Shown here piece after piece: positions 44,325-52,811 of a DNA stretch of 64,000 nucleotides (position 1 is the stretch's first letter; every line of letters starts with the position of its first letter). The DNA comes from Corynebacterium sp. p3-SID1056 (GTDB lineage: Bacteria > Actinomycetota > Actinomycetes > Mycobacteriales > Mycobacteriaceae), in contig NZ_JALXXL010000004.1 of NCBI RefSeq assembly GCF_025152525.1, positions 124,001 to 188,000 of the forward strand. The letters are read 5' to 3'. Under the pieces are notes generated by a model. It ran no database searches, had not been told where the DNA came from, and was given only the letters and a program-made list of their open reading frames with translations. A program made the position numbers and the translations under genes.

Positions 44325-44476
44325 TCGGAGGGCGCGGGGCATTGCTTATGCACCCGGCCCCGCGCCCCCCTCCGATACAACGGGGGAGGGCCGTGTGCCC
44401 GTCCCCCGCCCGTAGCTCTTCCTAGTGCGGAAGAACTACGCCCCCGCCCCCTTGGTGAGGTATCCCCCAATACCTC
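44325..44476 (+). repeat. Block of four consecutive hairpins after polA
   Basis: HP1 44325-44375 (TCGGAGG plus GCGCGGGGC pairing with GCCCCGCGC and CCTCCGA), HP2 44381-44408 (CGGGGGA / TCCCCCG), HP3 44411-44440 (CGTAG and TCTTCC / GGAAGA and CTACG, one mismatch), HP4 44457-44476 (GAGGTAT / ATACCTC, loop CCCCCA). HP1, 18 bp after the polA stop, may be its terminator although no T run follows. The rest of the 485-bp gap up to 44792 is AT-richer and holds no gene I can support. Confidence 0.7.
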
Positions 44477-44792
44477 GGTGATCTTCCCTTTTCTTTTATT
44501 ACCCCCGGTGGGAAGAGGTTCTCGGCGTGGCGTTTGTTCGCCGCTTCGAAAACCAAGGTCGACTTTAACAGTTCGTGAGCATGCTGACAGCGGACGTTCA
44601 CCGGAGCTTCAGTCATGAGGCATCTTTTATATTTTTCGGCAGATTTCACGATATGGGATTCCCGTGACCTGCGACACTCTCGCGCGGCCGAAATGGTCGA
44701 ATTTGAAGTCCGCATTTAGCGCCTATGTTCCCAAACCTTTCACTTACCCCATGCGGGGGCGTGTCGGTTTTCCTGGACCGCGACACAGTGTG

Positions 44793-45530
44793 CTAAGTCG
44801 CGCGGGTGGAGAAAATCGCGGTGCCCGGGAACACCGCGCCGCGCGCGGGCGACCACTGCCCCCAGGTGGTGTCGAGGTTGGCCGGCCAGGTGGGCTCGGT
44901 GACGTCGAGAAGCGAAAAGCCCGCGCCGCGCAGCGCGCGCACCCAATCGCCGAAGGTGCGGTGGTATTCCGCATAGGTGAGCTCGCCGTGGGCGTCGCGC
45001 TCCTCGTAGGCGCGGTCGAAGTAGCTGATGGCGGCCGTGAAAACCTCCGGGTCGTCGGGAAAGACCCAGCGCATCGGGTGAGTGACGCTGAAGACGAAAC
45101 GGCCGCCGGGACGCAGCACCCGGTGAATCTCGGCCAGTGCGACATCGAGCTCAGCCACGAAGGGAAGCGCACCGAACGCGGAGAAGGCGATGTCGAAGGC
45201 GTTGTCTCGGTAGGGGATCGCCAACACGTCGGCTTGGCTCAGCGGCAGGCTGGGGTTCGCGCGCGAGAGCATGCCGGCGGAAATGTCAAAGCCGGTAGCA
45301 AGGCGCGCACCCTGCTTGCTCAGCCACTCAGTGCAGGCGGCTGAGCCGCAACCGACTTCGAGGATGGAGGAACCGGAGACGTCGCCAAGCAGGCGCGCGT
45401 CGGCTTCGTGGAGCATCTCCGGGCACCAATAGAAGCTGGACAGATACACGGCGTGGTCGGCGTGGTAGCGCGGCGCGTCGGCGTCCCAAAAGCGACGGTT
45501 GGCTTGCGAGGCGGTACGGCTTTCGCGCAT
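44793..45530 (-). CDS. Class I SAM-dependent methyltransferase
   Basis: 245 aa. SAM-binding motif ILEVGCGSAACTEWLSKQGA about 80-100, acidic loop FDISAGML, motif DNAFDIAFSAFGALPFV and LRPGGRFVFSVTHPMRWVF. Methyltransferase-11 type; substrate unknown. GAAAGG lies 5 bases before ATG 45530, favouring this over the longer frame (45599). Divergent from rpsA and conserved near polA/rpsA in corynebacteria as far as I recall. Confidence 0.87.
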   Translation of the reverse strand: MRESRTASQANRRFWDADAPRYHADHAVYLSSFYWCPEMLHEADARLLGDVSGSSILEVGCGSAACTEWLSKQGARLATGFDISAGMLSRANPSLPLSQADVLAIPYRDNAFDIAFSAFGALPFVAELDVALAEIHRVLRPGGRFVFSVTHPMRWVFPDDPEVFTAAISYFDRAYEERDAHGELTYAEYHRTFGDWVRALRGAGFSLLDVTEPTWPANLDTTWGQWSPARGAVFPGTAIFSTRAT

Positions 45531-45576
45531 GGGGCCTTTCGGGGTTGGGGAAGCGGCGGTGACGTGCGTATATGAT

Positions 45577-45605
45577 TTGCCCGCGCAGGTGTCAAGCACT
45601 AGTGT
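45577..45605 (+). promoter_or_regulatory. Promoter of rpsA
   Basis: TTGCCC (45577-45582), 17-bp spacer, TAGTGT (45600-45605). Transcription would begin around 45611-45613, giving a leader of about 150 nt. Confidence 0.55.
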
Positions 45606-45609
45606 GTTT

Positions 45610-45764
45610 GGGGCGTATCGCAGTATCGGGGCGACACCAGCCGTAATAGGAGGGCTCGGGTCGATCCTCGCGCGAGATCCACCCTGAAGTCAAACACATG
45701 TGGGTGCGAGAGATACGCCCCTGTCCAATCACGATCTCCTATTCAATTCGGAGCACATACACTT
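45610..45764 (+). promoter_or_regulatory. Structured rpsA leader closed by a long-range stem
   Basis: The first bases of the predicted transcript, GGGGCGTATC (45610-45619), are the exact reverse complement of GATACGCCCC (45712-45721), about 43 nt before the rpsA ATG. Inside are smaller stems (GGTCGATC / GATCC-type around 45658-45680 and CACCC / GGGTG around 45690-45706). Such a closed leader could serve S1 autoregulation; no known Rfam motif is recognised. Confidence 0.5.
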
Positions 45765-47228
45765 ATGCGCACTACTAACGCACCGCAGGTAGCCATCAAC
45801 GACATCGGTGGCCCTGAGGAATTTCTCGCTGCAGTCGACGCCACCATCAAGTACTTCAATGATGGCGACATCGTCAGCGGCAAGGTGGTCAAGGTTGACC
45901 ACGACGAGGTTCTGCTTGACATCGGGTACAAGACCGAAGGTGTCATCCCGACCCGCGAACTGTCCATCAAGCACGACGTCGACCCGGACGATGTGGTCGA
46001 GGTCGGCGACGAGATCGACGCGCTTGTCCTGACCAAGGAGGACAAGGAAGGCCGCCTCATCCTGTCCAAGAAGCGTGCTCAGTACGAGCGTGCTTGGGGC
46101 ACCATCGAGGAGCTGCAGAACAACGACCAGCCGGTTACCGGTACGGTCATCGAGGTTGTCAAGGGCGGCCTCATTCTGGACATCGGGCTGCGCGGCTTCC
46201 TGCCGGCATCCCTGGTTGAGATGCGTCGCGTCCGCGACCTGGAGCCGTACATCGGCCAGGAGCTCGAGGCGAAGATCATCGAGCTGGACAAGCACCGCAA
46301 CAACGTCGTCCTGTCCCGCCGCGCGTACCTGGAGGAGACCCAGTCCGCGGTTCGCTCCGACTTCCTGCACCAGCTGCAGAAGGGCCAGGTGCGCAAGGGT
46401 GTCGTGTCCTCCATCGTCAACTTCGGCGCCTTCGTCGATCTCGGCGGTGTCGACGGCCTGGTCCACGTGTCCGAGCTGTCCTGGAAGCACATTGACCACC
46501 CGTCCGAGGTTGTCACCGTTGGCGACGAGGTCACCGTCGAGGTGCTCGACGTCGATCTCGACCGCGAGCGCGTCTCCCTGTCGCTGAAGGCGACCCAGGA
46601 GGATCCGTGGCGCGTCTTCGCCCGCACCCACGCTGTGGGCCAGATCGTGCCGGGCAAGGTCACCAAGCTCGTTCCCTTCGGTGCGTTCGTGCGCGTCGAG
46701 GAGGGCATCGAGGGCCTCGTCCACATCTCCGAGCTGGCACAGCGCCACGTCGAGGTGCCGGACCAGGTTGTCAACGTCGGCGAAGAGGTCATGGTCAAGG
46801 TCATCGACATCGATCTGGACCGTCGCCGCATCTCCCTGTCGCTCAAGCAGGCTGACGAGGACTTCACCGAGGAGTTCGATCCGTCCCGCTACGGCATGGC
46901 CGACTCCTACGACGAGCAGGGCAACTACATCTTCCCGGAGGGCTTCGACCCGGAGACCAACGAGTGGATGGAAGGCTACGACGAGGCTCGCCAGGAGTGG
47001 GAGGCACGCTACGCCGAGGCAGAGCGTCGCCACCAGGCACACGCCGCCCAGGTGGAGCGTCACCGCGCCGCTGCCGCAGAGGCCGCGGACCAGGCAGCAG
47101 ACCAGGCAAACTACTCTTCCGACTCCAGCGCTGCAGCTCCGGCAGCCGATTCGGCAGAGTCGTCCATGGGCTCCCTGGCTTCCGATGAGCAACTCGCCGC
47201 ACTGCGCGACAAGCTCACCGGCAACTAA
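45765..47228 (+). CDS. rpsA: 30S ribosomal protein S1
   Basis: 487 aa mRNA-binding ribosomal protein. Four S1 OB-fold repeats at about 35-105, 123-190, 208-280 and 295-365 (for example GDIVSGKVVKVDHDEVLLDI, KGVVSSIVNFGAFVDLGG, PGKVTKLVPFGAFVRVEEG), fewer than the six of E. coli but normal for actinobacteria, then an acidic/Ala-rich tail (EAADQAADQANYSSDSS). ATG 45765; GGAG at 45750-45753 is 11 bases upstream. Followed by a terminator. Confidence 0.97.
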   Translation: MRTTNAPQVAINDIGGPEEFLAAVDATIKYFNDGDIVSGKVVKVDHDEVLLDIGYKTEGVIPTRELSIKHDVDPDDVVEVGDEIDALVLTKEDKEGRLILSKKRAQYERAWGTIEELQNNDQPVTGTVIEVVKGGLILDIGLRGFLPASLVEMRRVRDLEPYIGQELEAKIIELDKHRNNVVLSRRAYLEETQSAVRSDFLHQLQKGQVRKGVVSSIVNFGAFVDLGGVDGLVHVSELSWKHIDHPSEVVTVGDEVTVEVLDVDLDRERVSLSLKATQEDPWRVFARTHAVGQIVPGKVTKLVPFGAFVRVEEGIEGLVHISELAQRHVEVPDQVVNVGEEVMVKVIDIDLDRRRISLSLKQADEDFTEEFDPSRYGMADSYDEQGNYIFPEGFDPETNEWMEGYDEARQEWEARYAEAERRHQAHAAQVERHRAAAAEAADQAADQANYSSDSSAAAPAADSAESSMGSLASDEQLAALRDKLTGN

Positions 47229-47238
47229 GTTCGCTTAG

Positions 47239-47287
47239 AAAAGGCCCGCGCTGATGTCGCTTAGCGACGTTCGGCGCGGGCCCTTTT
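47239..47287 (+). terminator. Terminator after rpsA
   Basis: Long stem built from AAAAGG-CCCGCGC and GCGCGGG-CCC-TTTT arms around a 22-nt loop that itself can pair (GTCGC/GCGAC), ending in TTTT. Confidence 0.85.
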
Positions 47288-47293
47288 GTGTTC

Positions 47294-47299
47294 TATCAT
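47294..47299 (+). promoter_or_regulatory. -10 element, leaderless start of coaE
   Basis: TATCAT ends 7 bases before ATG 47307. Confidence 0.6.
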
Positions 47300-47306
47300 C
47301 GGCTCT

Positions 47307-47915
47307 ATGTACATGATCGGACTCACCGGCGGCATCGGTAGCGGCAAATCCACCGTCGCCGAGATGCTGCGCTCCCACGGCTTTCCAGTAGTCGACGCCG
47401 ACCAGATCGCCCGCGACATCATGGAACCGGGCTCGCCGGTGCTGGATGAGGTCGCCGCCGAGTTTGGCGCGGATCTCATCGGCGAAGACGGGACGCTCGA
47501 CCGGGCTGGATTGGCCAGTCGTGCCTTCGCCTCCGAGGACGCGACACAAAAGCTCAATGCCATCACGCATCCCGCAATTCGAAAGGAGTCCGAGCGCCGT
47601 TTCGCAGCGCTGGCTCAGGCGGGTGAGAAGGCTGCAGTCTACGACATGCCGCTGCTCATCGAGCTTGGCATGCACAAATCCATGGACTTGACCGTGGTGG
47701 TGGACGTGGATGCAGAAGAGCGTGTGCGCCGGCTCGTCGCAAAGCGCGGCCTCGACGCAGCGGATGCGCGAAACCGGATCGAGCGACAGATCCCGGACGC
47801 AGAGCGTCGCGCTGCTGCAGACGTGATCTTGGATAACAATGGCACGCGCGAGGAGCTAGAACCGCAGGTTGATGCGCTCGTCGCCACGATTACCAACATA
47901 TTGCTTGGTGTTTAA
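47307..47915 (+). CDS. coaE: Dephospho-CoA kinase
   Basis: 202 aa, last step of coenzyme A synthesis. P-loop LTGGIGSGKSTVAEML, DADQIARDIMEPGSPVL, HPAIRKESE, DMPLLIELGM and RLVAKRGLDAADARNRI are typical. Lacks the long C-terminal UPF0157 domain present in the mycobacterial enzyme. ATG 47307 follows the -10 at leaderless distance; the longer frame at 47286 would start inside the rpsA terminator. Confidence 0.96.
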   Translation: MYMIGLTGGIGSGKSTVAEMLRSHGFPVVDADQIARDIMEPGSPVLDEVAAEFGADLIGEDGTLDRAGLASRAFASEDATQKLNAITHPAIRKESERRFAALAQAGEKAAVYDMPLLIELGMHKSMDLTVVVDVDAEERVRRLVAKRGLDAADARNRIERQIPDAERRAAADVILDNNGTREELEPQVDALVATITNILLGV

Positions 47916-47958
47916 CCACTGTTTGCTTTGCCGACAACCTCGGTAAACTTCACTGCCT

Positions 47959-47964
47959 TAGATT
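47959..47964 (+). promoter_or_regulatory. -10 element of the DUF4259 gene
   Basis: TAGATT lies 8 bases before ATG 47973. Confidence 0.5.
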
Positions 47965-47972
47965 CGTTACTC

Positions 47973-48407
47973 ATGGGTACGTGGAACTATGGGCCGTTTG
48001 ACAACGATCACGCGCGCGATGCCGTGCGCGCGCTCGCAGATGGCACGTTCAATATGGATAAGTTCCGCTTCCAATGCCGGGAATTACCCCTCGACTCCGC
48101 GCAGGCGGAAGTGGTGATCGCGCTTGTCGCCGTGCTGAACGGGCACCTGCCCTCGGAGGAATTTCGGGAGGCCCTGGCCTTCGAGTTTTCCTTCCGCGAC
48201 CGCCGCTGGCTCGAGCAACACGTGCGGGAGCTGCTGAACTCTCACGACTCAGATCTCTACGAGCAGTGGCGCGAGGCCGGCGAACTGGAAGAGTGGCTTA
48301 CGGCCACACGGCGCGTGACCGGCCTGAGCGGACCGTCGACCCCTAGCCTTCGAGCTCGCCGCAGAATTGCCAAAGCAGCTCGGAAGCGCGCGCAAGGTGA
48401 GCTATGA
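47973..48407 (+). CDS. DUF4259-family protein
   Basis: 144 aa, soluble, no signal peptide. Starts MGTWNYGPFDNDHARDAV, which is the hallmark of the family (GxWGxGxFxNDxAxD), followed by helices with EVVIALVAVLNGHLP and a C-terminal basic tail (RARRRIAKAARKRAQ). Function unknown; some relatives occur near toxin/immunity genes, but none is seen here. Its last 65 bp overlap the end of the convergent acyltransferase gene. Confidence 0.8.
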   Translation: MGTWNYGPFDNDHARDAVRALADGTFNMDKFRFQCRELPLDSAQAEVVIALVAVLNGHLPSEEFREALAFEFSFRDRRWLEQHVRELLNSHDSDLYEQWREAGELEEWLTATRRVTGLSGPSTPSLRARRRIAKAARKRAQGEL

Positions 48408-50121
48408 ACGCTTGGGCATCCTGCGCGGTGTCGGCGTTGTAGGACACGCAGTACTCGGTGGCGTTCGCGAGTGGGGTGTAGTTGATGCCAAACCCCTCTG
48501 ACATCGTCGGCGCGAAGCTATAGCGGACGATCTGTTCAGCGCTGCCGACGGAGGTCGTAGACAGGAAGTCTTTGCGCGCGGCGTTGACAACGGCATCGGT
48601 GAAAAACGCAGCGCCAGGTGTGTCGGGATCCTGGGCCTCGAGGTGCTCCAGCATCTGGAGGTGGCGGTCGAAACCGTTGCCGGATTTGCAGCGCTTCACC
48701 CATGCCCTGTGCGCTTCAGCGGCTGCGACCAACTGCTCGCGAGTGGCGCTGCCAGCGACGAGGTTGCTCGCGAATGTGGCAGCCTCCGGGGTGAGCGCGC
48801 GCAGACACTCGGTCCGGCCGGCACGGTATTCTCGCATGTCTACCGCTTCGTACACGGCGCGGACGCGGCCGTACGTGAGCTGTTGCGCGATCGTCATAAT
48901 GAGCTGGGCGCTCGCGTCCCGGCTGAATTTGAAGGGCAGATCCGCAGGCTGTGCGATGTCTACGGTGTGCAGCGTTGCCGTGTAGGGCGCGGCCTGCGCG
49001 GCGCAGGCGTCGGCGCGATCGCGGAGCTTGCGCGCAAGGGCGTCGTCGACATCCCAGGACAGCTCCTCGGCTGTGTGTTCGCCGAGGGCAGAGGACTCCT
49101 GGACCTCGACCGTCTGCATACGCGCGACCGCGGTGACCAAGGTGCCGCCGTCTTGGCAGGAGTGCTCGACGTGCACTGCGGTCCAATCGGAGTCCAGTCC
49201 CAGCTGGTAGCTTAGGGGTTTGTAGACCCAGGCGCCGCGGGGGCGGAAGGCGTGGTCGGCAAGCAGCTCAGCATCCGAACGATCCTCGGTATTGAGCAAG
49301 TCGACGGTAAACAGGAAGTCGCTCAGCCGTTGGTAGGTGCGCGGGTTGCGCTCGACAAGCCCGGCGAGCTCGTCGGTAAGCTGCGCGGAGCCGGTGAGTG
49401 AGGCCGCGTTGAAGTCGGTGCCCGAGGGGGCTTCGGTGCGCGCGGCGGTGGTGAGGATTTCGTGGAGATTCGCTGCGAGGAAGTCGCGCGGGGCGACGTT
49501 GCCTGCTTCGTCACTGATGGGCAGCGCGAAGAGTCGGCCGTCGACGAAGACGCCGATTTCGCGGTGGGCCACAGGCTGCGTGCACACTACGATCTCGTCC
49601 ATTTCCGGGTGCGGGTGGCGTAGCCCGCCGTTGAAGACGAACCATTGGTTGAGCGTGATGCGGTTGCCGCGTGCGTCGACATCTTCGGGCAGCGTTTCGC
49701 CCGCCGCCTGCAGGTGGACCGCCGCGATGCGCTGAATGGCCTCGGCCACGCGCTGCATCCCGGTGGCCTCTCCGGGGAAGGGGGCGAGTTGGAATCCGAC
49801 GTTGGTGCTCAGCTGAAGCGGCTCGCGAACAGTGAGGTAGCCCTCGTACCACTCGTCATGCAGCCAGTTTGTGCCTTCTTGCTCGCGGGAGGCGGCACGT
49901 GTGCGCAACGCGGCGTCGAGAAGCGGGCCCTGGCTCTGCGCGAAGTCCTCGATCACGCGGGAGGCGTGGGCTTGCTGCTCGGCATCAAGGACCGCGGACA
50001 ACGCGGTGCTGTACTCGTTGAGCGTCTGCTCGAGTGGGGGCAGCGGCAGCGGTTTGAGATCGACGGTGGCGGGGTGAGGGGAAAGGGAGTGGGCACCACG
50101 GGTGTGCTGGGTTTCGGGCAC
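48343..50121 (-). CDS. Choline/carnitine O-acyltransferase-family protein
   Basis: 592 aa. Family landmarks in order: N-terminal LKPLPLPPLEQTLNEYST, TNWLHDEWYEGYLTVREPL, active-site region HVEHSCQDGGTLVTAV with the catalytic His (about 319), AVYEAVDMREYRAGRTECLR (about 420-440), FDRHLQMLEHLE, FLSTTSVGSAE and SEGFGINYTPL. This matches the order and spacing in animal carnitine acetyltransferase, so acyl transfer between CoA and carnitine, choline or a similar alcohol is likely; the acceptor is not shown. GTG 50121 is chosen over TTG 50151 because AAGGAAG lies 9 bases upstream. Such enzymes are uncommon in bacteria. It follows the peptide-transport operon with its own promoter. Confidence 0.85.
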   Translation of the reverse strand: MPETQHTRGAHSLSPHPATVDLKPLPLPPLEQTLNEYSTALSAVLDAEQQAHASRVIEDFAQSQGPLLDAALRTRAASREQEGTNWLHDEWYEGYLTVREPLQLSTNVGFQLAPFPGEATGMQRVAEAIQRIAAVHLQAAGETLPEDVDARGNRITLNQWFVFNGGLRHPHPEMDEIVVCTQPVAHREIGVFVDGRLFALPISDEAGNVAPRDFLAANLHEILTTAARTEAPSGTDFNAASLTGSAQLTDELAGLVERNPRTYQRLSDFLFTVDLLNTEDRSDAELLADHAFRPRGAWVYKPLSYQLGLDSDWTAVHVEHSCQDGGTLVTAVARMQTVEVQESSALGEHTAEELSWDVDDALARKLRDRADACAAQAAPYTATLHTVDIAQPADLPFKFSRDASAQLIMTIAQQLTYGRVRAVYEAVDMREYRAGRTECLRALTPEAATFASNLVAGSATREQLVAAAEAHRAWVKRCKSGNGFDRHLQMLEHLEAQDPDTPGAAFFTDAVVNAARKDFLSTTSVGSAEQIVRYSFAPTMSEGFGINYTPLANATEYCVSYNADTAQDAQAFIAHLARASELLWQFCGELEG

Positions 50122-50150
50122 GGCTGCTCGCTTCCTTGGGCTGGTGGGCA

Positions 50151-50179
50151 ATGATATCCACCAGCCTAGCGAGTCGCTA
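50151..50179 (-). promoter_or_regulatory. Promoter of the acyltransferase gene with a palindrome over the -35
   Basis: On the minus strand TATCAT (50156-50151) is preceded, after 17 bp, by TAGCGA (50179-50174), which is one arm of the hyphenated palindrome TAGCGAGTCGCTA (50167-50179). The palindrome also contains the stop codon of the upstream ABC gene. Confidence 0.4.
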
Positions 50180-51814
50180 CAGCGCAGGGATATCCGCCAG
50201 CAGGTGCTTGGTGTAGTCGTGCTGGGGGTTTTGCAGGACCTCGTCGACCGGGCCGGAGTCGACGATGACGCCCTTGTTTAGCACCGCGATTCGCGTGGCG
50301 ACGTGGCGCGCCAACGCGATGTTGTGGGTGACAAAGAGCATGGACAGGCCGCGCTCACGCCGGAGCTTCGCCAAGAGGCGGAGGATCGAAGCCTGCACCG
50401 AGACGTCGAGGGCCGAGGTGATTTCGTCGCACACCAACACCGAAGGCGCGTTGACGAGTGCGCGCCCGATAGCGGCGCGCTGGCGCTCGCCGCCGGACAA
50501 GTCGCCGGGGCGGCGGTCGTAGAAGCTGGGGTCGAGCTGGACCGCCTGGAGGACCTCGTGGACTACCTCGCGCTGCTTGGCACGCGGTAGGCGCTTCGAC
50601 ATCTCCATCGGCACGCTCAGGGACTCGCCGATGGTGCGGCGCGGGTTGAGCGAGGAAAACGGGGACTGGAAGATGTACTGCACGCCCTGGCGCTGGTCGA
50701 GCGTGCGCTGCCGGCTGCCGTGCTCCAGCTCCTCGCCATTGAAACGGACCGAGCCTGTGTAACCGGGGTTGAGCCCGGCGATGGAGCGGGCCAACGTGGT
50801 CTTACCGGAGCCCGACTCGCCCAGCAGGAGAATCGACTCGCCCTGCTCCAGCTCGAGGTCGATGCCGTGGAGCACCTTGTTGTCGCCGTAGGCCATTTCC
50901 AGGTTGCGCACCTCGAGGAGTGGCGTTCCCTCCGCGGCGGCAGGCTCGACCTCTTTGAGGCCGGCGATGTTCTTTTTGCCCTCCAAGTCCGGGATGGAAG
51001 CCAAGAGCTTCTTGGTGTAGCGGTGGCGGGGCGAGTACAGCACCTCGCGGGTGGTGCCGACCTCCACGATGTCGCCGCGCAGCATCACGATCACGCGATC
51101 AACCAACTCGGCCACCACAGCCAGGTCGTGGGTGATGTAGAGCGAAGCGACGCTGTGGCGTTGGGTCATCTCGCGGATGGTTTCCAGCACGTGCGCCTGC
51201 GTCGAGACGTCGAGACCGGTCGTGGGCTCGTCGAGGATGAGCACGTCGGGGTGCAAAGCGAAGGCCATCGCGATGCCCACGCGTTGCTGCTGGCCACCGG
51301 AGAGCTGGTGGGGCCAGCGGGAGAGGTATTCGTCCGTGTCGGGCAGGTCGACGTCGCGCATGACCTCGCGGATGCGGTCTTGCTTCTCGCCGTCGTAGTT
51401 GTGCTCATCGAGGACCTCGCGGATCTGCTCACCGATGCGCATCGCTGGGTTGAGGCTCAGCGCGGGATCCTGCGGGACGTATGCCACCCGCGAGCCGCGC
51501 ATGTCGCGCAGCTCTTCCTCGTCGAGGCCGAGCACGTCGACGGTTTCGCCGTTGCGGGTGTGGAGGGTGATGGTGCCGTCGGTAAGCGAGAGCCCCGAGC
51601 GGCAGTGACCGAGGGCCGCGAGCCCGGCCGTGGTCTTGCCGGAGCCGGACTCGCCGACCAGGCCGACGATTTCGCCGCGGTGCAGCTGGAAGTCGATGCC
51701 GTGGAGGATCTCGGTGCCGTCGTTGGCGCGGATGCGCAGGTCGCGGACGTCGAGTACGACTTCGTTCTCAGCCGCGTGCTCGGCGGAGGCGGAAGGGGTA
51801 TAAGCGGTCGTCAT
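50177..51814 (-). CDS. Peptide-type ABC transporter, fused double ATP-binding protein (DppD-DppF)
   Basis: 545 aa carrying two complete ABC domains: first with [30 protein letters not shown] and [11 protein letters not shown]; second from about 300 with [34 protein letters not shown] and [10 protein letters not shown]. The linker contains the Dpp/Opp C-terminal zone ([11 protein letters not shown]). Powers uptake of a peptide or peptide-like substrate with DppA, B and C. ATG 51814 has GAGGAGG about nine bases upstream and lies 4 bp after the dppC stop. Confidence 0.93.
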   Translation of the reverse strand: MTTAYTPSASAEHAAENEVVLDVRDLRIRANDGTEILHGIDFQLHRGEIVGLVGESGSGKTTAGLAALGHCRSGLSLTDGTITLHTRNGETVDVLGLDEEELRDMRGSRVAYVPQDPALSLNPAMRIGEQIREVLDEHNYDGEKQDRIREVMRDVDLPDTDEYLSRWPHQLSGGQQQRVGIAMAFALHPDVLILDEPTTGLDVSTQAHVLETIREMTQRHSVASLYITHDLAVVAELVDRVIVMLRGDIVEVGTTREVLYSPRHRYTKKLLASIPDLEGKKNIAGLKEVEPAAAEGTPLLEVRNLEMAYGDNKVLHGIDLELEQGESILLLGESGSGKTTLARSIAGLNPGYTGSVRFNGEELEHGSRQRTLDQRQGVQYIFQSPFSSLNPRRTIGESLSVPMEMSKRLPRAKQREVVHEVLQAVQLDPSFYDRRPGDLSGGERQRAAIGRALVNAPSVLVCDEITSALDVSVQASILRLLAKLRRERGLSMLFVTHNIALARHVATRIAVLNKGVIVDSGPVDEVLQNPQHDYTKHLLADIPAL

Positions 51815-51818
51815 GGTG

Positions 51819-52811
51819 TTACGCCTCCTCGGTGTGGCGGATCGGTTCGTGCTTCGGCTGGCGGGCAGCCTCCAACTCTTCCTCGGTCGGCTTCGCGGGC
51901 ATTGCGGTGGAGGCCGTGGCGCGGGCGGTGGCGTCGGCAAGCATGTTGGTGCCGATGGTCAGCAGCGCAATCGCAAGCACCGGGAGCAGGACGCCCCAGG
52001 GCTGCAAGGAGAGCGCGATACGGTTCTCGTTGATCATCAGGCCCCAGTCCGCGGCAGGGGGCTGGATGCCCAGGCCGAGGAAGGACAGCGAGGCGATCGA
52101 GCCGATGGAATAGGTCAGGCGCAGGCCGGCCTCGACGGCGAGCGGGCCAGTGATGTTGGGCAAGATCTCGCGGGTCAGGATACGGCTGTGCGGCATCGAG
52201 TACATCTGGGCGGCGCGGATGTAGTCCTCGTTGGTGACTGCCATGGTGGAGGCGCGTGCCACACGCGCAATACGCGGGGCGTGCGTGAGGCCGATGACCA
52301 GCACCAAGACGGTCGCGGAAGGGCCGAAGATGACGATAGCCAGCATGGCGAAGATCAGCTGCGGGAACGCGAGGAGAACGTCGTTGAGCCGCATGAGCAC
52401 CGAATCAACCCAGCCGCCGGCGTAGCCAGCGACCATGCCGAGGATGGTGCCCACGACCATGCCGAGCGCGGTGGCGAGGAACGCCGTCACGAGCAGCACG
52501 AGACCGCCGGCGATGAAGCGCGAGAACACAGAGCGGCCGAGGTTGTCCGTGCCGAAGGTGCCTTCCTTGGTAAAGGGCAGGCCGAGGAACTCCGTGGTGG
52601 AGTAGCCGGTGATCTGCTCGGCAAACAAGTAGCCGATGACAGTGCAGACGATGATCAGGGAGGTCAGCACGAGCCCGACCTTGCCCTCGGGCTGCGCCCA
52701 AATGCGAGCGAGCACGGGGGCCGGCTTGGACAGGGAGACCTTGAGCTCGTCGTCCGGGGCGCTGTCGACGTCTGTGCCAGGGGTATCCGGGGTGTTGTGG
52801 GGCAGTGTCAT
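51819..52811 (-). CDS. Peptide-type ABC transporter, permease (DppC-type)
   Basis: 330 aa with an N-terminal cytosolic tail, a first helix (VGLVLTSLIIVCTVIGYLF), LGTDNLGRSVFSRFIAG-like loop (FGTDNLGRSVFSRF) typical of DppC/OppC, and the coupling region EDYIRAAQMYSMPHSRILTREILPN. One-base overlap with the dppB stop (TGATG-like), so translation is coupled. Confidence 0.93.
   Translation of the reverse strand: MTLPHNTPDTPGTDVDSAPDDELKVSLSKPAPVLARIWAQPEGKVGLVLTSLIIVCTVIGYLFAEQITGYSTTEFLGLPFTKEGTFGTDNLGRSVFSRFIAGGLVLLVTAFLATALGMVVGTILGMVAGYAGGWVDSVLMRLNDVLLAFPQLIFAMLAIVIFGPSATVLVLVIGLTHAPRIARVARASTMAVTNEDYIRAAQMYSMPHSRILTREILPNITGPLAVEAGLRLTYSIGSIASLSFLGLGIQPPAADWGLMINENRIALSLQPWGVLLPVLAIALLTIGTNMLADATARATASTAMPAKPTEEELEAARQPKHEPIRHTEEA

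Noticed and set aside
44422..44616. Possible 64-aa minus-strand ORF after polA (start ATG 44616, TATAAA upstream)
   Set aside because: Overlaps the hairpin block, has no family similarity that I can see, and its composition is unlike the neighbours; a real gene cannot be excluded.
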